In this document: piece after piece, positions 37,382 through 46,799 of the stretch
Layout: each line of letters opens with the position of its first letter
How positions within the stretch are numbered: the stretch's first letter is position 1
Source of the DNA: Verrucomicrobiales bacterium
GTDB taxonomy: Bacteria > Verrucomicrobiota > Verrucomicrobiia > Verrucomicrobiales > V1-33
Direction: 5' to 3'
NCBI GenBank assembly: GCA_028293125.1
Contig: JAQGPJ010000061.1
Coordinates: forward strand, 62,001-126,000
DNA length: 64,000 nucleotides
The notes under the pieces: generated by a model
Database searches by the model: none
The model's input: the letters and a program-made list of their open reading frames with translations, nothing else
Told to the model about the DNA's origin: nothing
Translations under genes and position numbers: made by a program

Positions 37382-39097
37382 ATGAACTGGTTTATCAATC
37401 TGAAGACCCGCACCAAGCTCCTGCTGGGTTTTGGATGCATCAATCTCCTGCTGGCTGTCGTGGCCGCCGTGACCTTCCATGCCCTCTTGGATATCCAGAC
37501 CGACTATGATGTGACCACTGATCTCAGCCATCTGGAAAGCAACATTCAGACCCAGCGGGGCAGCCTGCTGATCCTGCTTTCGATGACTGATCCTGTCCAG
37601 CAAAATGCCAAGGTAACCGAAATAAAGGGCCGGACAGAAGCGAACACCCAGCTGATCGACACCCTCAAGTCTCGGACGGCATCACTCCCCGGACTTGATG
37701 CGCGTCTGGATGCATGGGTGCGCAAGCGCAACGAATACACCACCCTCCGCGATGCAAAAATGATTCCAATCGTCATGGCAGGCAAGCTTGAGGAGGCCCG
37801 TGTCTTGGCGGTCGGTGAGGAATCACGTCTTTTTGAGGAGATGAGGGCTCTTGGCCATCAGGCTCTCGACGCCGCAAAGGAGGAAGTGCATAGGGAGGTG
37901 CGACAAGCCATGACGCTGGTGACGGGTCTGGGAGCCGGTTCCATCGTGATCGGCCTGCTGCTGGCGGTGACGCTCAACCGCATCATTGCCCGGCCGCTGG
38001 TGGAGATTGCCGGTGCCGCCGGCGAGATTGCCCGGGGAAATCTTGATGTCGCCCTCAACCACACCTGGCGCAGCGACGAGGTGGGCATGCTCAGAAATGC
38101 CTTCGGCATCATGACCGCATCCCTGCAGACCATGGCCGCCAATGCGGAGCAAGTGGCGGGCGGGAATTTGACCGTGACCATCACGCCCCAGTCCGCGAAG
38201 GACAAGCTGGGGAACGCCCTGTCAACCATGGTGCAGCGGCTTTCCCTCCTCATCGGCCAAGTGCAGCGGTCCGGCATTCAGGTGACCACCTCCGGCACGG
38301 AGATAGCCGCCACTGCCCGCGAGCAGCAGGCCACTGCCAGTGAAATCTCCTCCACCACGACGGAGATCGGGGCTACGGCCAAGGAGATTTCGGCCACCTC
38401 GAAGGAGCTGGTGAAGGCCATGAGGTCCGTAACCGGCATCGCGGAGGAGACTGCCGCCCTGGCTGTCAACGGACAGTCCGGCCTTGTCCGCATGGAGGCC
38501 ACCATGACCCAGATCATGGACGCCTCGGGCTCCATCAATGCCCGCCTCGCGGTGCTCAGTGAGAAAGCCGGCAATATCAACAAGGTGGTGACCACTATCA
38601 CCAAGGTCGCGGACCAGACGAACCTGCTCTCTTTGAACGCCGCCATCGAGGCGGAGAAAGCCGGTGAGTACGGGCGCGGGTTCGCCGTGGTGGCCACGGA
38701 GATCCGCCGGCTGGCGGACCAGACGGCGGTGGCCACCTCCGACATCGAGCAGATCGTCAAGGAAATGCAGACCGCCGTCTCCGCCGGGGTGATGGGCATG
38801 GATAAATTCTCGGAGGAGGTGCGGCGCGGGGCGGAGGTGGTGGATCAGGTGGGTGCCCAGCTGACGGTGATCATCGACAAGGTGCAGACCCTGACCCCAA
38901 ATTTCGAAACCGTGAACGAGGGCATGCAGTCGCAGTCGCTCGGGGCTCAGCAGATCAGCGAGGCCCTGATCCAGCTCGGTGAGGCCGCCCAGCAGACGGT
39001 GGAGTCCCTGACCCAGTCCAACCAAGCGATCCGCCAGTTGAACGAGGTCACCGCGGCGCTCCAGAGCGGGGTCTCCAAATTTAAAATCGAAGGCTGA
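37382..39097 (+). CDS. Methyl-accepting chemotaxis protein (WspA-like)
   Basis: A 571-residue receptor. Membrane helices are at about 12-37 and 176-203 with a periplasmic four-helix-type domain between them. A HAMP domain follows, then a long helical signalling domain. The conserved hairpin tip is LNAAIEAEKAGEYGRGFAVV, followed by EIRRLADQTAVATSDIE. It is the first gene of a seven-gene operon and acts as the array receptor. Size and domain order match WspA. Confidence 0.93.
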   Translation: MNWFINLKTRTKLLLGFGCINLLLAVVAAVTFHALLDIQTDYDVTTDLSHLESNIQTQRGSLLILLSMTDPVQQNAKVTEIKGRTEANTQLIDTLKSRTASLPGLDARLDAWVRKRNEYTTLRDAKMIPIVMAGKLEEARVLAVGEESRLFEEMRALGHQALDAAKEEVHREVRQAMTLVTGLGAGSIVIGLLLAVTLNRIIARPLVEIAGAAGEIARGNLDVALNHTWRSDEVGMLRNAFGIMTASLQTMAANAEQVAGGNLTVTITPQSAKDKLGNALSTMVQRLSLLIGQVQRSGIQVTTSGTEIAATAREQQATASEISSTTTEIGATAKEISATSKELVKAMRSVTGIAEETAALAVNGQSGLVRMEATMTQIMDASGSINARLAVLSEKAGNINKVVTTITKVADQTNLLSLNAAIEAEKAGEYGRGFAVVATEIRRLADQTAVATSDIEQIVKEMQTAVSAGVMGMDKFSEEVRRGAEVVDQVGAQLTVIIDKVQTLTPNFETVNEGMQSQSLGAQQISEALIQLGEAAQQTVESLTQSNQAIRQLNEVTAALQSGVSKFKIEG

Positions 39098-39108
39098 GGC
39101 CGTCGGTC

Positions 39109-39582
39109 ATGCTGCTCCTCATCTTCCAGATCGGCGCGCACCGCTTCGCCTTGGACACCCGGCAGGTGGTCCGGGTGCTGCCCATGGTGGAGCACCGGCC
39201 CCTGCCGCAGGCGCCTCCGGGCGTGGCGGGCGTGTTCGACTATCGGGGCACACCCGTGCCGCTGATCGATCTGTCCGCCATCGCACTGGGCTCCCACGCG
39301 TCTGTCCGGATGAGCACGCGCATTATTCTGGTGCAGTATGAGGACGGTGCCGGAGCCCATCCGCTGGGGCTGATGGCGGAGAAAACCACGGAGACCCTGC
39401 GGCGCACGGAGGCCGATTTCACTGATTCCGGCCTCACCATGGAGCGCGCGCCCTGGCTGGGCCCCATCACGCATGATGACCAAGGCATGATTCAGCGGGT
39501 GGAGGTCCAAGCCCTGCTGCCGGACTCCGTCCGGGCGGTCCTGTTCCGCCAGCCTCAACCCTCCTTCGCCACCGCGCTGTAA
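39109..39582 (+). CDS. cheW: CheW-type coupling protein
   Basis: A 157-residue CheW domain protein (LLLIFQIGAHRFALDTRQVV, then VAGVFDYRGTPVPLIDLSAI with the conserved RG). It starts 11 bp after the receptor stop and the next gene begins on its last base, so it is part of the same translational unit. The position matches WspB. It would link the receptor to CheA. Confidence 0.93.
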   Translation: MLLLIFQIGAHRFALDTRQVVRVLPMVEHRPLPQAPPGVAGVFDYRGTPVPLIDLSAIALGSHASVRMSTRIILVQYEDGAGAHPLGLMAEKTTETLRRTEADFTDSGLTMERAPWLGPITHDDQGMIQRVEVQALLPDSVRAVLFRQPQPSFATAL

Positions 39583-40883
39583 TGGATCCGGACCCCATCG
39601 CGAAGGTAATCCGGCAGGCCATCGGCGTGGATGCCGAAACCATCGGACGCCTCAGCCTAGCAAACGCCGTGCGCGCCCGCATGAAGGCCTGCGGGATTTC
39701 TGATATTCACACCTACCACCGGCAGCTGCTGGAGAGCGGCGGCGAACTGACGCAGCTGATCGAACTGGTGGTGGTGCCGGAAACCTGGTTTTTCCGCACT
39801 CCAGAGGCCTTTGCGGCACTGGCTGGGATGGTGCACCGGGAATGGCTGCCCGCCCATGCGGCCGGGCAGCTGCGTGTTCTCAGCGTCCCCTGCTCCACCG
39901 GAGAGGAGCCCTACACTATCGCCATGGCGCTGCTGGACTCCGGGTTGCCCGCCGACCGGTTTCAAATCGACGCCATCGACATCAGCTGGCGGGCGCTGGA
40001 GCAGGCCCGCCGGGCGGTCTATGGGAAAAACTCCTTCCGCGGAGGCGACCTTGGATTCCGGGGAAGATACTTCTCCGAAGTGCCGGGCGGTTTTGAGCCC
40101 GGGGCCGCCGTGAAAGAGCGCGTGATGTTCCGCCACGGCAATCTGGTGGCCGGCGAGGGGCTGCCAGGGCTGGGGAACTATGACGCCATCTTCTGCCGGA
40201 ATGTGCTGATCTATTTCGACACCCCGACTCAGGAGCAGGTGGTGCGGAATCTGGCGCGGCGGCTGACTCCGGAGGGACTGCTGTTTGTGGGCCCCTCGGA
40301 AACCTTTGCGACCCGGAGCGCCGGATTTTCCCCGGTGGATTTTCCAGGCGCCTTCGCCTGCCGCCGCTCCCCTCAAGCGGCGGTCCCCCTGTCCCAGGGA
40401 ACGCCGCCCCGTTCCCTGACTCCCTCCTTCGTTGCTTCCGCCATCACTCCGCCAAACCGGGAGCCGGCAAAAAAGGCGGGTCCCAAAGCTCCGGCGGCAC
40501 GCAAACCGGCACTGGCGGAGAAAGCCCCGCGCCTGACACCGGCACCGGCACCGGCGGCTGCCCCGCCCGCGGGCCGGGAGCTGGAGACCGCCCACCGGTT
40601 GGCCAACAGTGGAAAACTCACGGAAGCCCTGGGCCTGACCGAGGCTTGGCTCCGGAAGCACCCCCCCGCAGCGGACGCTTACTATTTGCTGGGCCTGATC
40701 CGCGACACCATGGACCATCCGGAGGAGGCGGTCCGGCATTACCGCCGGGCGCTGTATCTGAAGCCCAATCATCAGGAAACGCTTCTGCATTTCGCCCTGC
40801 TGCTGGACCGGCAGGGCGATCCGGCGGGTGCCCGGCGTCTCCGGACCCGCGCCCGGCGCGGTGAGGAGGTGAACCGCCCATGA
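39582..40883 (+). CDS. cheR: CheR methyltransferase with C-terminal TPR repeats (WspC-like)
   Basis: A 433-residue protein. The methyltransferase part has VVPETWFFRTPEAFAAL, VLSVPCSTGEEPYTIAMAL and FCRNVLIYFDTP. After a Pro/Ala-rich linker (about residues 265-325) come TPR repeats (AADAYYLLGLIRDTMDHPEE and an adjacent unit). CheR plus TPR is the WspC layout. The TPR part may bind the receptor or partner proteins. The gene overlaps the CheW gene downstream by 4 bp. Confidence 0.93.
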   Translation: MDPDPIAKVIRQAIGVDAETIGRLSLANAVRARMKACGISDIHTYHRQLLESGGELTQLIELVVVPETWFFRTPEAFAALAGMVHREWLPAHAAGQLRVLSVPCSTGEEPYTIAMALLDSGLPADRFQIDAIDISWRALEQARRAVYGKNSFRGGDLGFRGRYFSEVPGGFEPGAAVKERVMFRHGNLVAGEGLPGLGNYDAIFCRNVLIYFDTPTQEQVVRNLARRLTPEGLLFVGPSETFATRSAGFSPVDFPGAFACRRSPQAAVPLSQGTPPRSLTPSFVASAITPPNREPAKKAGPKAPAARKPALAEKAPRLTPAPAPAAAPPAGRELETAHRLANSGKLTEALGLTEAWLRKHPPAADAYYLLGLIRDTMDHPEEAVRHYRRALYLKPNHQETLLHFALLLDRQGDPAGARRLRTRARRGEEVNRP

Positions 40884-41497
40884 GCACCGACCCGCCAGCG
40901 CCCGACAGCAGCAGCAACAGCGCCGCCGTCTCCGGCCAGGACGGAGCGCTGCGTCTGCTGGACCGCGAGCCCCCCGCAGGCTATATCCACGAGTGGACGG
41001 AGAGGATCGCCGGGGAAAGGAAAGCCGCTGAGTCCGGCACCCAATCCGCGCTCGTTTTCCGCATCGGCCCGGAATGGCTGGCACTGCCTCCGGGCATCTT
41101 TCAGGAAGTGGCCGAGCGGTGCCCGGCACACAGCCTGCCCCACCGCCAGGACGGGGTGGTCAAAGGCATCGTCAACATCCGCGGCGAGCTGGTTGTCTGT
41201 GTTTCCCTGGCCACCGTGCTGGGGCTGGCCAGCGAGCCCCCGGCCATCAGGGAGCCGGGCCGCAGGATGTATGGCTTGGTGCTGGTGGCAAACCGTGCCG
41301 GCAACCGCTTGGCATTCCCGGTGAATGAGGTGCATGGAGTGCTCCGCTATCAGCCCGGGGAACTGCGCGCCCTGCCCGCCACGCTGGCGGAGAGCAAAGT
41401 CACCTACACCTTGGGACTGCTGCCCTGGGGGGGCCGGACCGTGGGCTGTCTGGATGACGAGCTTCTTTTTTACACCCTCAACCGGAGTCTGGCGTGA
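40880..41497 (+). CDS. cheW: Second CheW-type coupling protein (WspD-like)
   Basis: A 205-residue protein with a CheW core (ALVFRIGPEWLALPPGIFQE, VKGIVNIRGELVVCVSLATV). It has an N-terminal extension of about 50 residues that is not part of the standard CheW domain. Its position between the CheR-TPR and CheA genes matches WspD. The start and stop overlap both neighbours by 4 bp. Confidence 0.92.
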   Translation: MSTDPPAPDSSSNSAAVSGQDGALRLLDREPPAGYIHEWTERIAGERKAAESGTQSALVFRIGPEWLALPPGIFQEVAERCPAHSLPHRQDGVVKGIVNIRGELVVCVSLATVLGLASEPPAIREPGRRMYGLVLVANRAGNRLAFPVNEVHGVLRYQPGELRALPATLAESKVTYTLGLLPWGGRTVGCLDDELLFYTLNRSLA

Positions 41498-43908
41498 GCG
41501 GCTTTGACAGCGGCGATCTGAGCGATTTCTCCCTGACGGATCTCTTCCGCATGGAGGTGGAGGCGCGAACGGCCGCCATGACGGAGTCCCTGCTGGTCCT
41601 GGAGCAGGATGGCGATCCGGGCCCCGCCTTGGAGGAGCTGATGCGTGGCGCCCATTCCCTCAAGGGCGCCGCCGGCATGGTGGACCACAAAGCCGTGTCC
41701 GCAATCGCACACCATATGGAGGACTGCTTCGTCGCGGTGCAGAATGGACGGATCACCCTCGGGCGGGACCACATGGACCTGCTGCTGGGCGGGATGGACC
41801 TCATCTCCCGCGCCGCCCAGGGCCCGGAGGATGACGCCGCTTTCCTTCAGCCGGAGGTGGAGGCCTTTCTTCAAGCCCTCGCCGCCTCCATTGCCGAAAA
41901 GCCCGCCGCCGCCCACGCACCGCCCGCGGCCACTGAAGCCCCTGTGCCCGCTCCGGATCCCGGACCCGACCGGGGGGCGGATTCTGACTCCGTTTCAACA
42001 GCAGCATCATCCGTGGAAACAGTCACCGCCGGCACGGCTTCATTCTCGGCGCCTGCAACGGCGGCGGCATCAGACCCCGGACCTGAAATCCAGTCCCCTC
42101 CACCGCCGGGGCCGGAGAAGGAAACTCCCGCCACCTCCGCCGCCAAAAACACAGAGGCCGCCAGCCGTTCGCTGAAGGTTTCGGCGGAGAACCTGAACCG
42201 GTTGCTAGCCTTTGCCGGCGAATCCGTGGTGGCGTCGCGCTGGGTGAACACCTTTGCGGGCGGTCTTCAGCGTTTGAAGCAGCTGCATATCGGCATCAGC
42301 CAGTCCCTCACACAGCTGCACCAGCTGGTTTCCGACACCAAAATGAGTGTGCGGGTTCAGTCGCGGTTCGTGGAAATCCAGGACCGCGCCGGTGGATGCT
42401 TGGACCTGCTGGCGGAGCAACTGGACAGCCTGGAGCTTTTTGACCGGCGTTTCCACGGTCTCTCCAGCCGCCTCTACCAGGAGGTCATCGATTGCCGCAT
42501 GCGTCCCTTTTCCGAGGGCCTGCACGGCATCCCCCGCATGGTGCGCGACGCCGCCCGCTCGCTCGGCAAGGAGGTGCGGCTGGAAATCCTGGGCGGCACC
42601 ACCCCGGTGGACCGCGATGTGCTGGAGCGGACCGAGGCTCCCTTGGGGCACCTGCTGCGCAATGCGGTGGACCACGCCATCGAGATGCCGGAGGACCGGA
42701 TCCTGGCAGGAAAACCCCCGGAGGGCAAAGTGCGTGTGGAGGCCCGCCACAGCGCCGGTATGCTGCTCATCGAGGTCACGGACGACGGGCGGGGCATCGA
42801 TCCGGAGCTGATCCGCCAGGCGGTGGTCCGGAAGAACCTGACCACCCGCGAAGTGGCCGCCGGGATGTCCGCGGACGAACTGCTGGAGTTCCTTTTCCTG
42901 CCGGGCTTCAGCATGAAGGACACCGTCACCCGGCTCTCCGGGCGCGGGGTCGGGCTGGATGTGGTGCAGGCCATGATCCGCGAGGTGGGCGGCGGGGTGC
43001 GTATTTTCTCCACGCCCGGCAAGGGCACGCAGTTCCAACTGCAGCTGCCGATCACTCTCTCCGTGCTGCGGACGCTGCTGGTGGAGATCGGCGGTGAGCC
43101 CTACGCCTTCCCGCTGGCCCGCATCACGGCGGTGGTCAAGGTGCCGCGCGGGCGGATCGAGTCCATCGAGGGACGCGAGCATTTCCCCTACGGGGACCAG
43201 CAGGTGGGGCTCGTTACCGCGCATCAGGTGCTGGGCGTGGAGCAGCCGCCGTCCTCCGGTGAGGAGGTGCCCGTGATCGTGCTGGGCTCCAAATCCAACC
43301 GCTTCGGCGTGGTGCTGGACAAGTTGCTGGGGGAGCGTGAGCTGGTGGTGCTGCCACTGGATCCCCGGCTGGGTAAAATCAAGGACATCAGCGCCGCCGC
43401 CCTCATGCCGGACCAGTCCCCGGTGCTGATCGTGGATGTGGATGACATGGCCCGCTCCATCGAACTCCTGGTCTCCGGCGGCCGGCTTACCCAAGTGCAG
43501 CGCTCCGGCTCAGCGGACACCGACCGGCGGCGCAAGCGCGTGCTGGTGGTGGACGACTCCCTGACAGTCCGCGAGCTGGTGCGCAAGTCCATCAGCAACC
43601 GCGGCTACGAGGTGGAGACCGCCGTGGACGGCATGGATGGCTGGAACGCGGTGCGCACCGGGAATTACGATCTGGTGGTCACGGATGTGGACATGCCCCG
43701 GCTGGATGGGATAGAATTGGTCACTCTTATTAAAAAAGACAGCCGCCTGCATGCCCTGCCCGTCATGATTGTTTCCTACAAGGACCGTGAGGAGGACCGC
43801 CGGCGCGGTCTGGAGGCGGGGGCGGATTATTACCTGACCAAAAGCAGCTTCCACGATGAGACCCTGTTCCAAGCGCTGCATGACCTGATCGGAGAGGCCG
43901 AAACATGA
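41494..43908 (+). CDS. cheA: CheA-receiver hybrid histidine kinase (WspE-like)
   Basis: An 804-residue protein starting at GTG that overlaps the preceding CheW gene. The HPt domain has His54 in LMRGAHSLKGAAGM. A Pro/Ala-rich linker (about 130-220) precedes the dimerisation, ATPase (LRNAVDHAIEMPEDR, DDGRGIDPELI, GRGVGLDVV) and CheW-like domains. A C-terminal receiver has Asp731 in VTDVDMPRLDG. CheA-REC fusion with this order is typical of WspE. The receiver may phosphorylate or gate the downstream CheB and single receiver proteins. Confidence 0.93.
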   Translation: MSGFDSGDLSDFSLTDLFRMEVEARTAAMTESLLVLEQDGDPGPALEELMRGAHSLKGAAGMVDHKAVSAIAHHMEDCFVAVQNGRITLGRDHMDLLLGGMDLISRAAQGPEDDAAFLQPEVEAFLQALAASIAEKPAAAHAPPAATEAPVPAPDPGPDRGADSDSVSTAASSVETVTAGTASFSAPATAAASDPGPEIQSPPPPGPEKETPATSAAKNTEAASRSLKVSAENLNRLLAFAGESVVASRWVNTFAGGLQRLKQLHIGISQSLTQLHQLVSDTKMSVRVQSRFVEIQDRAGGCLDLLAEQLDSLELFDRRFHGLSSRLYQEVIDCRMRPFSEGLHGIPRMVRDAARSLGKEVRLEILGGTTPVDRDVLERTEAPLGHLLRNAVDHAIEMPEDRILAGKPPEGKVRVEARHSAGMLLIEVTDDGRGIDPELIRQAVVRKNLTTREVAAGMSADELLEFLFLPGFSMKDTVTRLSGRGVGLDVVQAMIREVGGGVRIFSTPGKGTQFQLQLPITLSVLRTLLVEIGGEPYAFPLARITAVVKVPRGRIESIEGREHFPYGDQQVGLVTAHQVLGVEQPPSSGEEVPVIVLGSKSNRFGVVLDKLLGERELVVLPLDPRLGKIKDISAAALMPDQSPVLIVDVDDMARSIELLVSGGRLTQVQRSGSADTDRRRKRVLVVDDSLTVRELVRKSISNRGYEVETAVDGMDGWNAVRTGNYDLVVTDVDMPRLDGIELVTLIKKDSRLHALPVMIVSYKDREEDRRRGLEAGADYYLTKSSFHDETLFQALHDLIGEAET

Positions 43909-44948
43909 GAGTGGCCATCGTCAATGACATGCCTATGGCCGTGGAGGCCGTATCGCGCCTGCTCAGGGCCGCGGAGCATCAGGTGGCCTGGACGGCCTGC
44001 AATGGCCATGAGGCCATTGAGCGCTGCGCCGGAGACCGCCCGGACCTGATTCTGATGGATCTTTTCATGCCCGTCCTCGACGGGGTGGACGCTACCCGGA
44101 GGATCATGCAGGACACTCCGTGCCCGATCCTGATCGTGACCGCCAGCGTGGACCACCACACCTCAAAGGTTTTCGAGGCTCTGGGTGCCGGCGCGCTGGA
44201 TGTGGTCATCACCCCGGTGCTGGGCGCGGACGGTCTGGGCTCGGGCGGCACGGCGCTGCTGGGGAAAATCCGGATGCTGAGCCGGCTGATCACCGGCCGG
44301 GCTCCCGGTCCGGCGTCGTCGGAGAACCCCCCGGACACCACGGCGGAGCCCCTTTCCAAGGCGCGGAACCAACTGGTCGCCATCGGCTGCTCCGCTGGCG
44401 GGCCGGCGGCGCTGGCCACGGTGCTGGGCAGCCTACCCCCGGATTTCGCCGCCGCCATCGTGATCATCCAGCACGTGGACGAGCAGTTCGCCCCTCTGCT
44501 GGCCAAGTGGTTGAACGAACAGTCCCCGCTGCCGGTGCGCATCGCCGACGATGGCGACCAGCCGGAGCCCGGCACCGTGCTGCTGGCCGGCCGGAATGAC
44601 CATCTCATCTTTTCCGGCGCCCGCCGGTTCAGCTACACCCCGGAGCCCGAATCCTGCTCCTACCGGCCCTCCGTGGATGTCTTCTTTGAAAGTGTGGTGC
44701 GCCATTGGAAAGGCCGGACCGCGGGTGTGCTGCTCACGGGCATGGGCCGCGACGGAGCCAAGGGACTGAAGGCGCTCCGCGACCACGGTGTCCCGACCAT
44801 CGCCCAGGACCAGACCAGCTGCACGGTCTACGGCATGCCAAAGGCCGCGGCCATGATTGGGGCGGCTGTTGAAATTTTGCCTTTGGATCAGATCGGGCCG
44901 CGGTTGGTCCGGCTCTTCCCATCCGTCCAAATGCCTGCTGCCCCATGA
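43905..44948 (+). CDS. cheB: CheB methylesterase with N-terminal receiver (WspF-like)
   Basis: A 347-residue protein. The receiver has Asp52 in ILMDLFMPVLDG. The catalytic part has Ser163 in GCSAGGPAALA, His190 in IIQHVDE and Asp283 in GMGRDGA. It removes receptor methyl groups once phosphorylated. The start overlaps the CheA stop and the stop overlaps the next gene by 4 bp. Its place in the operon matches WspF. Confidence 0.94.
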   Translation: MRVAIVNDMPMAVEAVSRLLRAAEHQVAWTACNGHEAIERCAGDRPDLILMDLFMPVLDGVDATRRIMQDTPCPILIVTASVDHHTSKVFEALGAGALDVVITPVLGADGLGSGGTALLGKIRMLSRLITGRAPGPASSENPPDTTAEPLSKARNQLVAIGCSAGGPAALATVLGSLPPDFAAAIVIIQHVDEQFAPLLAKWLNEQSPLPVRIADDGDQPEPGTVLLAGRNDHLIFSGARRFSYTPEPESCSYRPSVDVFFESVVRHWKGRTAGVLLTGMGRDGAKGLKALRDHGVPTIAQDQTSCTVYGMPKAAAMIGAAVEILPLDQIGPRLVRLFPSVQMPAAP

Positions 44949-45373
44949 ATTCCGATGTGACCACACCTTCAGAACCTTCAGCACCGCAACCCGGTGCCCG
45001 GCCCATCACCGTGCTGCTGGTGGACGATCAGGTGTTTATCGGGGAGGTGGTGCGCCGCATGCTCCTTGGCGAGCCCGATATTTCCTATCATTTCTGCGCG
45101 GATGGTGCGCAGGCGGTCCGCCGGGCGCAGGAGCTGCGCCCGGATGTGATCCTTCAGGACTTGGTGATGCCCGGCGTGGACGGCATCGATCTCGTGCGGC
45201 AGTACCGCTCCCATGAGTTGACCGCATCCAGCGCGGTCATCCTCCTCTCCTCCACCGAGGACGCCGCCACCCGCGCCCGCGCCGACGAGGCCGGCATCAG
45301 CGGATTCATGGTTAAACCCCCACCCAAAGCGGCGCTGGTGGCCCGGATCCGGGAAGTGACCGCCAGACCCTAA
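44945..45373 (+). CDS. Single-domain receiver, WspR-like but without GGDEF output
   Basis: A 142-residue receiver. Its start (ITVLLVDDQVFIGEVVRRML) and acceptor region (VILQDLVMPGVDGIDL, Asp72) resemble the receiver half of WspR, the diguanylate cyclase that ends Wsp operons. A lysine in GFMVKPP supplies the usual late position. After the stop no GGDEF coding text follows in any frame. The product can therefore be only an adaptor or phosphate sink, or it feeds a cyclase encoded elsewhere. It overlaps the CheB gene. Confidence 0.9.
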   Translation: MNSDVTTPSEPSAPQPGARPITVLLVDDQVFIGEVVRRMLLGEPDISYHFCADGAQAVRRAQELRPDVILQDLVMPGVDGIDLVRQYRSHELTASSAVILLSSTEDAATRARADEAGISGFMVKPPPKAALVARIREVTARP

Positions 45374-45481
45374 ATTTCCGGACATCCGGCATCGGAGGAT
45401 CCACTCACGCCGGGAAGGACGGGGGCTCTGCCCGGTTTGGAAAATCCGCCCCCGCGATAACAGCCATCCCAGCCCACCCCC

Positions 45482-45733
45482 ATGAGTGACCTGCTCTCCC
45501 AATTGCCGGCTGTGCTTGTCCAGTTCCTCCGTGCAAACGGAGGCCGGACTATCCGGTTCGATCCCTCGGTGATGCCGCAGATGCAGATGGATGCCGTCGA
45601 GTTCCGCACTCCGGATGAATTGAAACTCTCCAGCTTTGAGGTGGACACTGGAGAGTATTATGAGAACCACGGGGAGACCGGCGAGGACCCTGACCTCCAA
45701 TATCTGATCGAAGGCATTGGAGCATTTCCATAA
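45482..45733 (+). CDS. Small hypothetical protein truncated by the IS element
   Basis: An 83-residue reading starting MSDLLSQLPAVLVQFL and continuing with MPQMQMDAVEFRTPDE. The stop codon lies inside the left end of the IS630-like element (the last residues GAFP come from its terminal repeat), so the natural C-terminus has been lost. It follows the Wsp-like operon by 108 bp. The family is not recognised. Confidence 0.55.
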   Translation: MSDLLSQLPAVLVQFLRANGGRTIRFDPSVMPQMQMDAVEFRTPDELKLSSFEVDTGEYYENHGETGEDPDLQYLIEGIGAFP

Positions 45734-46728
45734 TTTTTGTGGTCTTGATCCGGAATCGGGTTAAATTTGTCCAATGAAGACTTTGAAGACCCTTTCCCTT
45801 GACCTGCGCGAGCGTATTGTGGCCTGCTGTGACGCCGGGGTGGAGACCCAGGCGCGGATCGCCGCCCGCTTCATGGTGTCTTTGGGCATGGTCAAAAAAC
45901 TCCTCCTTCAGCGCCGGCGCACGGGTTCGGTGGAGAACCGGCGTTTTCTTTGCGGCCGCAAGCCCGTCCTTTTGGAGAGCCAGCGTCAGGCCATGGCGGA
46001 GCTTCTGGCGAAGGAGCCGGATCTGACGCTGGCCGCGCTCAAGGAGCGCCTGGGGCTGGAATGCACCCTGGCCACCGTCCACAACGCCCTGGGGGACATT
46101 GGATTGAAATATAAAAAAAGACGCTGCGCGCCAGTGAGCAGGACCGGGAGGACGTCGCCCGGGCACGGACTGAGTGGGCGGAGCGGCAGCCGGATCTGAA
46201 TCCGGAAAAGCTGGTGTTCATCGATGAGTCCGCCGCCAAAACCAACATGGTCCGGCTGTATGGCTGGGGGCCGCGCGGCGGGCGCCTGCATGCCCATGCC
46301 CCGGCGGGCCACTGGAACACCACCACCATGATCCCTCTCCATCCGCCTGGACGGCACCACCGCGTGCATGACCATCAAGGGCGCGGCGGACACGGAGGTC
46401 TTCCGGACTTATGTCCAGGAGCTCCTGCTCCCCACGCTGCGCCCCGGCGATGTGGTGGTCATGGACAACCTGCGCGCCCATAAAAGCGCGCCCGCCATCG
46501 CCCTGATCCAAGGTGCGGGCGCGGAGGTGAGGTTCCTGCCGCCTTATTCCCCCGACCTCAATCCCATCGAAAAGATGTGGAGCAAGGTGAAAACCTCCCT
46601 GCGCAGGACTGCGGCCCGGACGCATGAGAAGCTGCTGGAGGCCATCTCGGCGGCGCTGGACGCGGTGAGTTCGAAGGATGCCAGAGGATGGTTCGGCTCG
46701 TGCGGCTACAATATTAATTGAAATGCTC
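45720..46728 (+). mobile_element. IS630-family insertion sequence, degenerate copy
   Basis: The left end begins gagcatttcc at 45720 and the right end is gaaatgctc at 46720-46728, an imperfect terminal inverted repeat (about 14 of 18 bases pair). The inside encodes a transposase of the IS630/DDE type. TA follows the right end but the left flank is TG, so the expected TA duplication is not seen. Total length is about 1009 bp. Confidence 0.8.
45774..46721 (+). pseudogene. IS630-family transposase with two frame changes
   Basis: Frame 1 (45774 to about 46120) encodes the helix-turn-helix half (LSLDLRERIVACCDAGVETQ). At seven consecutive A bases (46113-46119) the reading continues in the -1 frame as TLRASEQDREDVARA and then VFIDESAAKTNM, the first catalytic Asp. 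A-run slippage is known in some IS elements, so this shift may be programmed. A second shift near 46336-46345 (after HWNTTTMI) returns to a third frame with IRLDGTTACMTIKGAADTEV, VVMDNLRAHKS and NPIEKMWSK, holding the other Asp and the Glu. The second shift is likely disabling. Confidence 0.8.
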
Positions 46729-46754
46729 TAATTCCACTTTGTTAAATTTTGAAG

Positions 46755-46781
46755 TTAAATCGTTGACAATCAACGATTTAA
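46755..46781. repeat. Perfect 12-bp inverted repeat just after the IS element
   Basis: Arms ttaaatcgttga and tcaacgatttaa pair exactly around the loop caa. It contains an exact TTGACA hexamer (46763-46768) that has no good -10 partner at the usual spacing. It may be a binding site or a short hairpin. Confidence 0.85.
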
Positions 46782-46799
46782 GCGAATTGCACGGAATTG

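Noticed and set aside
46763-46768. Exact TTGACA hexamer near the IS element
   Set aside because: No -10 box lies at 16-18 bases. It is explained by the inverted repeat that contains it, and a better promoter is just downstream.
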